Assembly (NCBI GenBank): GCA_937951625.1
Contig: CALFBP010000039.1
Location: 1 to 64,000 of the forward strand
Direction of reading: 5' to 3'
DNA from: an uncultured Thermoguttaceae bacterium
GTDB taxonomy: Bacteria; Planctomycetota; Planctomycetia; Pirellulales; Thermoguttaceae
Length of the DNA: 64,000 nt
Under the pieces are notes generated by a model. That model was given only the letters and a program-made list of their open reading frames with translations, was not told the DNA's origin and did no database searches. Each line of letters begins with the position of its first letter. The stretch's first letter is position 1. Below, piece after piece: positions 29,916 through 38,754 of this stretch. The position numbers were made by a program, and so were the translations under genes.

Positions 29916-30200
29916 GGCAACAATCCCCCAACACGAATCGACGCAGCCGCAACTGCTGGGACGCCCTTGGATGAGATTATAGGTGAGGTGCCGCCGCTGA
30001 CTCAATCAAATCGGCCTCGGAGAGGGAGAAGGCCGTTGCCAGGCGTTCGGGAAACCTGCGTCCAGCAAGGGCCGCAGCATGGAAATGAAATAGCGTCGCA
30101 TGGGGAGTTCCGCTCGATCTAGCCTGGTGGTAGAATGGGCATCTTTAGGTATCCTCGGGATTCGATCCCTGATAAAAGACTACTTGATTGTTGCACGAAC

Positions 30201-31055
30201 ATGCTGGTAAGTGCCCGCGAGATCCTTGCCGACGCTCGGTCGCGGCATTACGCCGTACCCGCGTTCGATTGCGTTGAGGACGTGTTTGTCCGCGCGATTT
30301 TGGAGACGGCCGAGGCCTGCCGCGCCCCCGTGTTTTTGATGTGTTTGGAACCGGACGTGCGTGGCAACGGGTGGATTTACTTCTCGGGTCTGGTCAGGGC
30401 CGTGGCCGGGCACCATCAGATTCCGATCGTGTTGCACCTCGATCATACCACGGAGTTGGATTCGGTGCGCAAGGCGGTCGAACTTGGTTTCACGTCGGTG
30501 ATGATCGACGGATCGAGCCTCCCGTTCGACGAGAATGTGCGGCTGACGCGTGCGGCCGTGGAGATTGCGCATCCCCGGGGAGTGAGCGTTGAGGCGGAAC
30601 TCGGGCACGTTGGCGGGGCCGACCTGGAGGCCACGACCCATGTGGAGAACGTGCTGACGGAACCCTGCGAGGTGACCCGCTTCGTGGAGCTGACGGGCTG
30701 TGATGCACTGGCCGTCTCGATCGGCACTTCCCACGGCGTGTATAAGTCCTTGCCGACGCTGAACATCGAACGGCTCAAGGAGCTGAATCAGGCCAGCCCA
30801 GCGCCGCTGGTAATGCACGGCGGCTCGGGCACGCCGCCCGATCAGGTGCAGGAGGCCGTGCGCCATGGGATCTGCAAGATGAATATCTATGCCGACTGCC
30901 GCATCGCGATGCGCCGGGGCTTGGAATTGGCCGCCAGGTCCCAGCGCCGCGAGGACCCGCTTCCGCACGAGGTTTTCGGGCCGATCCGCGAACAGATCGC
31001 CGCCGTAGCCAGGGAAAAGATCGAGTTGTTGTTTGCCGCGGGGAAGGCGTGTTAA
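30201..31055 (+). CDS. Class II fructose-bisphosphate aldolase family protein
   Basis: The 284-aa protein has the class II aldolase pattern: VPAFDCVED early, HLDHTTELDSV (catalytic Asp and zinc His), EAELGHVGG, MHGGSGTP and NIYADCRIAM (second zinc His and substrate phosphate loop). It would cleave a ketose (bis)phosphate by zinc catalysis in the cytoplasm; GatY/KbaY-like or sugar-acid aldolases are as likely as glycolytic FBA. ATG 30201 begins at the conserved N-terminus; no clear ribosome site is seen. It leads a same-strand run of two dehydrogenases and a lactonase-type protein, which suggests a catabolic pathway. Confidence 0.9.
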   Translation: MLVSAREILADARSRHYAVPAFDCVEDVFVRAILETAEACRAPVFLMCLEPDVRGNGWIYFSGLVRAVAGHHQIPIVLHLDHTTELDSVRKAVELGFTSVMIDGSSLPFDENVRLTRAAVEIAHPRGVSVEAELGHVGGADLEATTHVENVLTEPCEVTRFVELTGCDALAVSIGTSHGVYKSLPTLNIERLKELNQASPAPLVMHGGSGTPPDQVQEAVRHGICKMNIYADCRIAMRRGLELAARSQRREDPLPHEVFGPIREQIAAVAREKIELLFAAGKAC

Positions 31056-31158
31056 GGACCACGATTGCGGCTTGTTGGCGTAGGGACGCGGTGCAAAGCG
31101 TTTGCGTTGCCCCAGAAGGACTTGGCGATCCCGCAACACAACCTGGTGGAAGTCTCGC

Positions 31159-32199
31159 ATGAAGCTCTTGGCCATCAGCGACACCTACATCCCGGCCGAA
31201 TTCATGGCCCAAGGATTTTCCGCCCTGAAGCCGCTAGGGGTTGAAGTCGAGGTCCGCCGCTGGGAACATCCCACGCTGGTCGCGCTTCAAGAGGCGAATC
31301 TTTTGATCGAAAAGGGCGGACCAGAGGCAGTCCCTTTGCCCGCCGAAGTGACCGACCACGTCGCGGGCTTCGACATCGTGGCCGTCCAATTCACCCCCCT
31401 GAGCCGAAAATTCATCGAGTCGGCCCAACGTTTGAAGGTCATCGCCGTGCTTCGCGGCGGCACGGAAAATGTGGATGTCGCCTGCGCCACAGAGCGGGGG
31501 ATCGCCGTGCTGAACACGCCAGGCCGCAATGCCCGGGCCGTGGCCGAATGCGCCTTGGGGCTGATCTTGGCCGAAATCCGCAATCTGGCCCGGGCCCACG
31601 CTTGCCTCAAGGCCGGCCAGTGGCGGCGCTCGTTCCCCAACAGCGATGCCATTCCCGAGCTGAACGGTAAAACCGTAGGCCTGGTGGGATTCGGCGCCGT
31701 GGCCAGGCTTTTGGCGGGCTATCTGGCCGCTTTGGGGAGCCGCGTGATCGCCTACGACCCGTATTTCCAAGGCGATTCGGGCACGGTTCAGATGGTGGAC
31801 CTGCCCGCCTTGCTCCGCGAGTCGGATGTGGTCTCGATCCATGCCCGACTGACCGACGAAAACCGTCACCTGATTGGAGAGCGAGAATTGGGCTGGATGA
31901 AACCGACCGCCGTGCTGGTGAACACGGCCCGAAGCGGCCTGGTCGACGAACAGGCCCTGGTGCGGGCCCTCACGGAGCGGCGGATCATGGGCGCGGCACT
32001 CGATGTGTTCGATATCGAGCCGCTGCCGATTGATCATCCCTTGCTGCAACTGGATAATGTGACTTTGACCCCGCACCTGGCCGGCAGCTCGATCGACGCA
32101 TTCCGCAATAGTCCCAAGCTCATGGCCGCGCACCTGGAACGCATGTTGCGCGGGGAGCGGGATTTGCCGATCGTCAACGGCGTTTGGCCCCGCCTATGA
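31159..32199 (+). CDS. D-isomer-specific 2-hydroxyacid dehydrogenase
   Basis: The 346-aa enzyme has the NAD-binding motif GLVGFGAVARLLAGYL (about 171-186), the catalytic arginine in NTARSGLVDE, the glutamate in DVFDIEPLP and the acid-base histidine in LTPHLAGSS. These define the D-2-hydroxyacid dehydrogenase family, which interconverts 2-keto and 2-hydroxy acids. The ATG at 31159 follows GGTGGAAG. It lies 103 bp after the aldolase and 58 bp before a glycerol dehydrogenase-like gene, so the run may convert a sugar acid or polyol. The exact substrate is not readable; phosphoglycerate dehydrogenase is an alternative. Confidence 0.9.
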   Translation: MKLLAISDTYIPAEFMAQGFSALKPLGVEVEVRRWEHPTLVALQEANLLIEKGGPEAVPLPAEVTDHVAGFDIVAVQFTPLSRKFIESAQRLKVIAVLRGGTENVDVACATERGIAVLNTPGRNARAVAECALGLILAEIRNLARAHACLKAGQWRRSFPNSDAIPELNGKTVGLVGFGAVARLLAGYLAALGSRVIAYDPYFQGDSGTVQMVDLPALLRESDVVSIHARLTDENRHLIGERELGWMKPTAVLVNTARSGLVDEQALVRALTERRIMGAALDVFDIEPLPIDHPLLQLDNVTLTPHLAGSSIDAFRNSPKLMAAHLERMLRGERDLPIVNGVWPRL

Positions 32200-32257
32200 A
32201 TTCCGCCCGCACGCCCCAACAAGGCGAAAAGAAACGTAACAGCGAAAGGACCATGCG

Positions 32258-33367
32258 ATGAAAGCCGTGTTGATTGCTCCAAGGAAATACGTCCAGGGTC
32301 GAGGGGTGCTTCGGGAGCTGGGCACATACCTGACTGTGTTGGGCAAGCGGCCCATGGTGCTTTGGGACGAGGCGGTCAAAGGGATCGTCGGTCCGACCGT
32401 GTTGGAGAGCATCCGCACCGCGGGCCTGGAAGCGATCGACGTGGCGTTCCAGGGCGAATCGACGCGTGCCGAGGCCGCCCGCGTCGCCAAAATCGCCAGG
32501 GAACAAGGGGCCGACATTGCGGTCGGTATCGGCGGCGGCAAGACGCTCGATACGGCCAAGGCAGCCGCCGTGGAAAACAAGATCGCCATGGCGACCGTTC
32601 CGACGATCGCCTCGAACGATTCGCCCACCAGCGCCGCCTCGGTGTGGTATGACGAGCAAGGTAACTGCATCGGTTGGGATTGCTGGCCGTTCAATCCCGA
32701 CTTGGTGCTGGTCGATAGCCAAGTGATCGCCAACGCCCCGGTTCGGGCGTTCGTGGCAGGCATGGGCGATGCCCTGGCGACCTGGCTGGAGGCCGAGGCG
32801 GCTTTTAAGACCCGGGCCTTGAATCTAGCGGGCGGCGTGCCCACGATGGCCGCCATGACCTTGGCTCGACTGTGCTTCGACACGCTGCTGGAGCATGGCG
32901 TCGAGGCCAAACGAGCGGTGGAGCTGCACGTCGTCACCCCGGCGGTCGAAAAGGTGATCGAGGCCAACGTCTTGCTTTCCGGCCTGGGTTTCGAGAGCGG
33001 CGGCCTGGCCACGGCCCACATGATCGCCAACGCCTTGCCCTCTTTCCCCGAGTGCAAGCGGTTCATGCACGGCGAGAAGGTAGGCTTCGGGGTCATCAGC
33101 CAGTTGTGCCTCGATGACGAAAAGCCGACCGCGGAGATTTACCGCATCGTCGATTTTGAGATCGCCGTGGGCTTGCCAGTGACCTTCGCGGACGTGAATC
33201 TCGAGGGCGTGAGCCGCCAACGGCTAATGACCATCGGCGAAATCTGCGCCGGGGAGGGGTCGCTCTGCAAGAACCATCCCTTCAAGGTCACCGCCGACGA
33301 TGTCGTCGACGCCATGATCGCGGCCGATGCCCTCGGCCGTCAGCGCAAACGGCTCGCGCTTCCTTGA
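32258..33367 (+). CDS. Glycerol dehydrogenase-like iron/zinc alcohol dehydrogenase
   Basis: The 369-aa protein follows the GldA pattern: GIGGGKTLDTAKA (NAD phosphate loop), PTIASNDSPTSAASVWYDEQG, GMGDALATW (metal-ligand Asp) and the two metal histidines in ATAHMIANAL and FMHGEKVGFG. GldA oxidises glycerol to dihydroxyacetone; relatives act on other diols or sugar-derived alcohols. AAAGGA precedes the ATG by 8 bp. Its position among an aldolase, a hydroxyacid dehydrogenase and an SMP-30-type protein favours a shared carbon pathway. Glycerol-1-phosphate dehydrogenase is a less likely reading. Confidence 0.9.
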   Translation: MKAVLIAPRKYVQGRGVLRELGTYLTVLGKRPMVLWDEAVKGIVGPTVLESIRTAGLEAIDVAFQGESTRAEAARVAKIAREQGADIAVGIGGGKTLDTAKAAAVENKIAMATVPTIASNDSPTSAASVWYDEQGNCIGWDCWPFNPDLVLVDSQVIANAPVRAFVAGMGDALATWLEAEAAFKTRALNLAGGVPTMAAMTLARLCFDTLLEHGVEAKRAVELHVVTPAVEKVIEANVLLSGLGFESGGLATAHMIANALPSFPECKRFMHGEKVGFGVISQLCLDDEKPTAEIYRIVDFEIAVGLPVTFADVNLEGVSRQRLMTIGEICAGEGSLCKNHPFKVTADDVVDAMIAADALGRQRKRLALP

Positions 33368-33496
33368 AATTACGTTTCGGATGATGATCAACATGGGGAA
33401 CCGGTGGACCCTTCGTGGGAGGGAAAAATTGGGGCCCTTGGCATCCTCTCTCGATGGCGGGAGAAGGACCATAGTTCGAAGCAAGGAGATGACGTG

Positions 33497-34630
33497 ATGA
33501 TGAGAACCCGCAGTTGCTTTGCCGTTGTTGGAATCGTGGCAATCACGTCCGTGGCAGTCTTGGTGGCGCACAGCGTGGCGGGCGAGGCTGCGAAGGGCAA
33601 ACGTTTGCTCGGCAAGCTCCGGCGTGCGGCCGAAGTCCCACAGCTCAAAAAGGCTGAACTCTTGCTGGAATTGCCCGACTCGTGCAATACACCGGACGGC
33701 ATGGCGTTGTTGCCCAACGGCGACATTATCCTTTCCGTGCCCAATTTCAACGACAAAAAAGCCCCACCCCTGTTGATGAAGATCACCAAGGACAACAAGC
33801 TGGAAGAATTTTTCAAGTTGCCCGGTCACCCCGAAACCGGCCGAGCCGGACCCATGGGCATCTGCGCGGCGCCCAACGGTGATCTCTATTTGGCCGACAA
33901 CCAGCTCTTCCACGACCCGGATGGAAAACCGATGCTCTACGGCAAATCGCGATTGGTCCGTGTGGTGGTCAAGGATGGGAAGGCCGTTGACTTGGTGGAG
34001 GTGGTCGACGGATTCAACGTCTCGAACGCGGTGGCGATCCACGACGGCCACGTCTACGTAACCGAGACGATCCTCGAGCCCGACTCCAAGCCCTTGATCA
34101 GTGGCGTGTTTCGCTTCAAGCTCGGCGAGGAAAAGGTGAAACTCAAAACCCCTTTGAAAGACGATCCCCACCTCATCGCCACGATCAAGACGTTCAACGA
34201 AAAGATTCCCTTTGGGGCCGATGGGGCGACCTTCGATGAGCAGGGCAACCTCTATATCGGCAACTTCGCCGACGGCACGATGCATAAGCTGGTGTTCGAC
34301 AAGGAAGGCAAGGTGGTCTCCAACGAGATTTTCGCCAAAGCCCCCTTCATGAAGTCGTGCGACGGCATTTGGTACGACGCCCGCACTAAGAAAATCTACG
34401 TCGCCGACTCGTTGGCGAACGCGGTGCAAATGGTCTCGCTCGACGGCACGGTCCAGACCTTGGCCCAGGACGAGAACAACAACGGAGCTGGCGGCCGGCT
34501 GGACCAGCCCTGCGAGGTCCTGGTCCGCGGCAACGAAGTGATCGTGTCGAACATGGATTTTCCCGTGCCGGGCGGCGTGAACACGACCTTCGACAAACCT
34601 TACACGATGTCGATCATCCGGCTCGACTGA
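33497..34630 (+). CDS. Exported SMP-30/gluconolactonase-type beta-propeller
   Basis: The 377-aa protein has a signal peptide (hydrophobic run about 7-25, then HSVAGEAA) and a six-bladed propeller typical of SMP-30/gluconolactonase/LRE-like proteins: LPNGDIILSVPNFND, MGICAAPNGDLYLADNQ, GATFDEQGNLYIGNF and IWYDARTKKIYVADS. The conserved acidic and Asn residues could form the single calcium site. It would hydrolyse a lactone or bind a ligand outside the cytoplasm. AAGGAG precedes ATG 33497 by 8 bp (upstream frame to 33404 rejected). It is 129 bp after the glycerol dehydrogenase-like gene, same strand. Confidence 0.85.
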   Translation: MMRTRSCFAVVGIVAITSVAVLVAHSVAGEAAKGKRLLGKLRRAAEVPQLKKAELLLELPDSCNTPDGMALLPNGDIILSVPNFNDKKAPPLLMKITKDNKLEEFFKLPGHPETGRAGPMGICAAPNGDLYLADNQLFHDPDGKPMLYGKSRLVRVVVKDGKAVDLVEVVDGFNVSNAVAIHDGHVYVTETILEPDSKPLISGVFRFKLGEEKVKLKTPLKDDPHLIATIKTFNEKIPFGADGATFDEQGNLYIGNFADGTMHKLVFDKEGKVVSNEIFAKAPFMKSCDGIWYDARTKKIYVADSLANAVQMVSLDGTVQTLAQDENNNGAGGRLDQPCEVLVRGNEVIVSNMDFPVPGGVNTTFDKPYTMSIIRLD

Positions 34631-35003
34631 GAACTCGAGACGAGAGCTCGAACGGACTGCGGCGGCTCGGGCGATTGTCCGCCCGGGGCCGCCATAGGCC
34701 CGAGCCTGGGTGGGGAACGCGGTCGGTTCTTCGGGAATGCCGGAGACAGGATACGTAATTCCCCCGGCTCCGCTTAGAATGCGCATACTGTCCCCGGAAC
34801 TTCTGGACCGTCAGTTCGAGGCGTAACCGTCCCAAGAGATTTTCGCAGGTTCGGCTGCCAAGTCCCTGCGGTACGCTGCAAAAGGAAGCGAGGCTGTGGC
34901 TACCTTAGGCGGCTGGTACCCAAGCAACACGGTCCGTTGCCGCCGTTATCATTCTTTGCGACCTACCGAATGCTTGACTGCGGCCACGACCGCGCCTAGT
35001 TTT
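34631..35003. other. Spacer with one imperfect inverted repeat
   Basis: This 373-bp region lies between a plus-strand gene and a convergent minus-strand gene. It contains the inverted repeat at 34740-34797 listed separately; I find no gene, promoter or RNA in the remainder. Confidence 0.4.
34740..34797. repeat. Imperfect inverted repeat with GGACAG/CTGTCC core
   Basis: The left arm starts CCGGAGACAGGATACG (34740) and the right arm (34778-34797) reads, as reverse complement, CCGGGGACAGTATGCGCATT. About 16 of 20 positions pair, around a 17-nt loop. The form resembles REP-like elements mobilised by Y1 transposases in many bacteria, though no transposase is in the window. It sits between convergent genes, where it could also help end transcription. 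Confidence 0.5.
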
Positions 35004-35837
35004 TCAGGTCGCGTCGTCAACGCTTGCAGCGAGGCAGTGGAGCATGTACTCGATGCTTTCTTTTGCCAGTCGCTCGATTCCCGGGCTGTAGTCGAACACC
35101 TCCACCGACACCCAGCCCCGATAGTCGATTTCTCCTAGGGCCTGGAAAATGGGCTTGAAATCGAGGGAACCGAAACCGGGTCCCTGACGGTTCGGGTCGT
35201 TGGCGTGAAAATGCGCTAGCAGCGCGCCATACTGGCGGATGAGTTCCGGAATCGGCTGGCTCTCGGTCGCCATAGCTTTGCAGTCGAGGTGCAATCGCAC
35301 ATAGGGGGAGCCGAGACGCTCAATCAATTCCACTGCCTCTGCCGTCGTAACCAGAAAATTGGTTTCCTGCGGACCGAGGGGCTCCACGGCCACGGTCACG
35401 CCAGTTTGTTCAAGCGTGGGCAGGAGCTTGGTGAAGACCTCTTCCGCGTAGTCCATTCCCTGCTTTCGGTCGATGCCTGGCGCAAGGTTCCTCTGCAAGG
35501 GCGAGCCGAAGACCATCAACGAACCGCCGAGGTCGGCGCAGCAGCGTGCGAGTTCGGCAAGGTATTCGGCCGTTCGCCGTCGCTGCTCGGCGTCGGCACT
35601 GGTCACGTGGAATCCCTCGGTCTTGGCCAACAGCCAGTGCAGCCCGATAATCTCAAGCCCCGCGGCGCTGGCAATCCGTCGGACTTCCTCTCGCTGCTGT
35701 GGGGTGACTTCGGTCACATATTTGGCGAGGGTGAACGGCGCGATCTCCAGTCCCGTGTAACCGCAGCTTGCCGCGAACGCGCACGCTTTGTCGATTGGCC
35801 AGTCTTGAAACGTCTCGTTACAAATCGCGAACTTCAT
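35004..35837 (-). CDS. Sugar phosphate isomerase/epimerase (AP-endonuclease-2-like TIM barrel)
   Basis: The 277-aa protein is a TIM barrel of the xylose-isomerase-like family. Metal-binding residues are spread as usual: E in VAVEPLG, D in RLHLDCKAM, H in AHFHAND and E in VSVEVFD, all near strand ends. Relatives are hydroxypyruvate isomerases, tagatose/psicose epimerases and inositol enzymes. No signal peptide is seen, so it acts in the cytoplasm. It is convergent with the SMP-30-type gene, so co-regulation with that cluster is only a guess. Confidence 0.88.
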   Translation of the reverse strand: MKFAICNETFQDWPIDKACAFAASCGYTGLEIAPFTLAKYVTEVTPQQREEVRRIASAAGLEIIGLHWLLAKTEGFHVTSADAEQRRRTAEYLAELARCCADLGGSLMVFGSPLQRNLAPGIDRKQGMDYAEEVFTKLLPTLEQTGVTVAVEPLGPQETNFLVTTAEAVELIERLGSPYVRLHLDCKAMATESQPIPELIRQYGALLAHFHANDPNRQGPGFGSLDFKPIFQALGEIDYRGWVSVEVFDYSPGIERLAKESIEYMLHCLAASVDDAT

Positions 35838-36195
35838 GGGTTTTCTCGGATTTTAGGGGTCGTCAACGCCGCATTGCGGCACATTCTGCGTTTTCAAGCC
35901 GGGTTTGTCCATATCCCCCGATTCGGTCCTATTCTCCGAATTGGTGTCGGCTCATCTTGGCTAGCAGGCAAACGGCCGCTTGGTCGTAAAGTGGGGGCTT
36001 CGAGGCTTGCCACTATGACAAACCGGTAAGCTGGCAAATCTTGTCAAGATCACCCAACTATTCGGCCGAAGGCTGAAAACGAAGGTCCGGGACGCCCTCA
36101 AGTATTTTGAGGTCCGCGCGGTGGTCCCGGCAATTGTGTTTGAGGGTAGCGCCTGACCGTTACCCAAGCGGAAAATCGCGACGTTGGATCGAGCT
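35838..36195. other. Divergent spacer with nested hairpin
   Basis: This region separates the epimerase gene (minus) from the recombinase gene (plus) and must hold both promoters, none of which I can place. It carries a TTCGGCCGAA palindrome at 36061-36070 and the nested stem described below. Confidence 0.4.
36087..36130 (+). repeat. Nested stem-loop upstream of xer
   Basis: An outer stem CCGGGAC (36087-36093) pairs with GTCCCGG (36124-36130); inside it CCTCAA (36096-36101) pairs with TTGAGG (36107-36112) over a 5-nt loop. It ends about 65 bp before the recombinase start and could be a leader structure or a protein-binding palindrome. Confidence 0.4.
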
Positions 36196-37137
36196 ATGGG
36201 TGGAGGACACCGACGGCCGCTTCGACCGAAACCGCCAGCCCCTTTGCCCGGCGGCCGCGTCTGGATTCAGGCGTTTCTCGAGTATTCGGCGGGCGAATGC
36301 CACCTTTCGGAAAACACGGTGGCGGCCTACGGTCGGGACCTGAAGCGGTTTGCCACGTGGCTTCGCGATCGCGATGTGGCTTCGCTGACCATCCGCGACC
36401 TGGCCGACTACACGGCCTGGCTCCATGATCAAGGTTTAAGCCCCGCGAGTTTGGCCCGGCACCTCGTCTCGTTGAAGGTGTTTTTCCGTTATCTCCAGCT
36501 CGAAGGCGTTCTCCAAACGAACCTGGCCGAACTTTTGGGAAGTCAAAAACTTTGGCAACGGGTACCTAAGGTCCTCAGTCCGGAACAAATCGACCGTTTG
36601 CTCCAAAGCCCTGCCAAGTACGATCCGTTCTGGCGTCGCGACCGGGCTTTATTAGAACTGTTGTATGCGACGGGGTGCCGGGCATCGGAAATTTCCTATC
36701 TGAAGCTTCAGGATTTACACCTCGACGAGGGGTACTGCCTGTGCCGTGGCAAAGGGAATAAAGAACGCCTGGTGCCGCTCGGCCAACGCGCCATCGAGTC
36801 GGTGCGCGAGTACCTGGAACATGAACGGGGCATCCTGGTGGCCCGGGCCGGGGGAGATGCCCCTTGGGTGTTGTTGTCATACCGGGGGCGGCGACTACGC
36901 AGGGAGCGGATTTGGGAGTTGCTGAAGCACTATGCGCTGCGTGTGGGCGCCCCCTCGACCGTAAGCCCCCATACCCTCCGTCACAGTTTTGCCACTCACT
37001 TGTTGGCCGGGGGGGCCGATCTGCGTCAAGTCCAGGAAATGCTCGGCCACGCCTCGATCGCCACCACCCAAATCTACACTCACGTCGATACCTCCCGACT
37101 CAAAGCAATCCATCGGCGTTTCCATCCCAGATCGTAA
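36196..37137 (+). CDS. XerC/XerD-type tyrosine recombinase
   Basis: The 313-aa protein has the SAM-like N-terminal DNA-binding domain (about 20-110, HLSENTVAAYGRDLKRFATW) and the catalytic domain with all tyrosine-recombinase residues: R162 (GCRASE), K186 (GKGNKERLVPLG), H259-x2-R262 (HTLRHSFATHLL), H285 (GHASI) and nucleophile Y294 (TTQIYTHV). Length and motifs match XerC/XerD, which resolve chromosome dimers at dif with FtsK. The ATG at 36196 is preferred; a TTG at 36184 is in frame. No integrated element or att pair surrounds it, so a housekeeping role is more likely than a phage integrase. Confidence 0.92.
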   Translation: MGGGHRRPLRPKPPAPLPGGRVWIQAFLEYSAGECHLSENTVAAYGRDLKRFATWLRDRDVASLTIRDLADYTAWLHDQGLSPASLARHLVSLKVFFRYLQLEGVLQTNLAELLGSQKLWQRVPKVLSPEQIDRLLQSPAKYDPFWRRDRALLELLYATGCRASEISYLKLQDLHLDEGYCLCRGKGNKERLVPLGQRAIESVREYLEHERGILVARAGGDAPWVLLSYRGRRLRRERIWELLKHYALRVGAPSTVSPHTLRHSFATHLLAGGADLRQVQEMLGHASIATTQIYTHVDTSRLKAIHRRFHPRS

Positions 37138-37484
37138 CACAATGCTGTATCGAAAGTTGTGATCCAACTTGACCGATCAGACGCAGGCGTCTTTCCGCCA
37201 CGGCCGAATCCGGGCCCAGGGGCTGGAGCACGCCCTGGATCGTGTCGCTACAGGGGCAACATGGGCCATGTCTAACGGGATGGATAGTCCTAAACAGCGG
37301 TCTAATTCCCCCCATAAACGAAAAGCCCTGGACGAGTTTTTCTCGGCTCGGGTATGATCATGGAACTAGGCCCGGCCGTTGCGGCAGAGGCCCGGCCGAT
37401 CCGCCTACCGTGCTCGTTTGGCCCCGGCCGAAATACGATGTCGCTGCTCGCCATCTGGCTTTTCGAATTGGGGGATCATTTGTT
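37138..37484. other. Spacer without recognised features
   Basis: The 347-bp region between the recombinase and the small unknown gene has frames open upstream of 37485, but they lack motifs and a ribosome site. I see no RNA gene or strong hairpin. Confidence 0.35.
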
Positions 37485-37808
37485 ATGCCGTTGTTCGAGA
37501 TCGAGACGGAATCGCATATCATCATCACTTGGGCAGACGGGGAATCGGCGGCTCGGGAGGTGGTAAAAGCCAATTACCCGAGAGAGAATCCCATCCGCGT
37601 CACCCGCCGGCCGCGCGACACTTGGGTGATCTCTAAGGCCGCACTTGGGATCTCCAATGGGTTCGACCCTTGCCATATCGCTCGCGACTGTCTGGCCAAG
37701 GCCGCCGGCGACAAAATCCACGCGATTCGGCTCTACATGCAAGAGACGGGAACGGATTTGGAACGTGCCCGCAAGGTCATCGAATCGAACATGGTGATGG
37801 GATGGTAA
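37485..37808 (+). CDS. Small conserved-looking protein of unknown function
   Basis: The 107-aa product is unrecognised. It begins MPLFEIETESHIIITWADGE, a beta-rich start, and has TRRPRDTWVISKA, an ISNGFDPCHIARDCLAKAAG segment with two Cys near residues 63 and 69, and a helical end (LERARKVIESNMVMGW). GGGGGA lies about 9 bp before the ATG. It has no signal or membrane segment. The frame upstream to 37242 is probably not translated. It converges on the ferredoxin gene. Confidence 0.65.
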   Translation: MPLFEIETESHIIITWADGESAAREVVKANYPRENPIRVTRRPRDTWVISKAALGISNGFDPCHIARDCLAKAAGDKIHAIRLYMQETGTDLERARKVIESNMVMGW

Positions 37809-37830
37809 CGGCCCGACGGGCCTGTTGCGA

Positions 37831-38754
37831 TTAGAGATCCAGGCCATCGATCCGATCCACGAGTTGGTCGAGCGTGGCTTGGTTGGTTTCCCTGGGCGCC
37901 TGGGCAGAATCGCCTTTTTCCGACGAGGGAGGAGCGTCCGCCAATGCCCTCTCGCGCTCGCGAGCGGCCACGCTGGCCCGATCCAGGGCGGGTGAAATCT
38001 GGTACAGCTCCGGCTTGGGCCCTCCGAGCGACTTCTGGGGATCGCCAGCAATCGCTGGATCATTGTGTTGCGGAAACATAATCGCCCCCGCCGGACAGAT
38101 CCTGGCACAGGCGGGGCAGCCGGGACGGCAGGCGTCCGGGTCCTCGACAAAGATCTTTCCGGCATGATCAAAACCCCATACGCCGAACAGGCAGAAATTC
38201 AAACATTCGTTACAACCTAAGCAACGAGCTCGATCCACCACGGGATACCAGCGCGGGCGGGTCGGCTCTTCCAACACGCGGACCTTGCCATCGGGCTTGT
38301 CGGTCGGCACTGCGACGGCCGATGCCGAGGCTTTGCTTACGGTCTCGTCGATTTGACGCAGGAAGTACTCCGGCTGACTGTTGGAGCGGAGGTCGAAACA
38401 CCAGATCGTGCGGTTGGGCAAGCCGCTCTCGGATTCGTGTTCCAGCCATTCGTTCACCGCCTCCTCCACGCCCAGTGAAGGAGTCTGTCCAAGCTTGCCG
38501 CAAATCTGATTCGCCTCCAGGACCCAATAGACGGACCGTGGATAGAGCCATGCCAATACAATCAGATCGCCTTCGATGGCCCGCAACGTTTGCACCGTTG
38601 GGCCTTCCGGTGCGAGGTCGTAGAGGTGTGGCACCACGAGCACTTGCAGTCTGTCGCGCGATTCGAGTCCCGCCAATAAAGCTTGTTCCATGGCGATCTG
38701 CCAAGGCCCTGGATCCCGGTTGCGCGAAAGAATGACGGCGGGCTTGTTCGGCAT
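37831..38754 (-). CDS. Ferredoxin-type 2[4Fe-4S] protein with long N-terminal domain
   Basis: The 307-aa protein carries two cluster motifs near residues 180-225: CLGCNECLNFC and CRPGCPACARICP, enough for two [4Fe-4S] clusters. About 170 residues before them (VILSRNRDPGPWQIAMEQALL, WLYPRSVYWVL) form a domain I do not recognise, and the last 80 residues are polar and helical. It probably passes electrons in the cytoplasm, perhaps to a partner docked by the N-terminal domain. No redox partner is adjacent, and nuoI is more than 18 kb away. Starts at ATG 38754. Confidence 0.85.
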   Translation of the reverse strand: MPNKPAVILSRNRDPGPWQIAMEQALLAGLESRDRLQVLVVPHLYDLAPEGPTVQTLRAIEGDLIVLAWLYPRSVYWVLEANQICGKLGQTPSLGVEEAVNEWLEHESESGLPNRTIWCFDLRSNSQPEYFLRQIDETVSKASASAVAVPTDKPDGKVRVLEEPTRPRWYPVVDRARCLGCNECLNFCLFGVWGFDHAGKIFVEDPDACRPGCPACARICPAGAIMFPQHNDPAIAGDPQKSLGGPKPELYQISPALDRASVAARERERALADAPPSSEKGDSAQAPRETNQATLDQLVDRIDGLDL

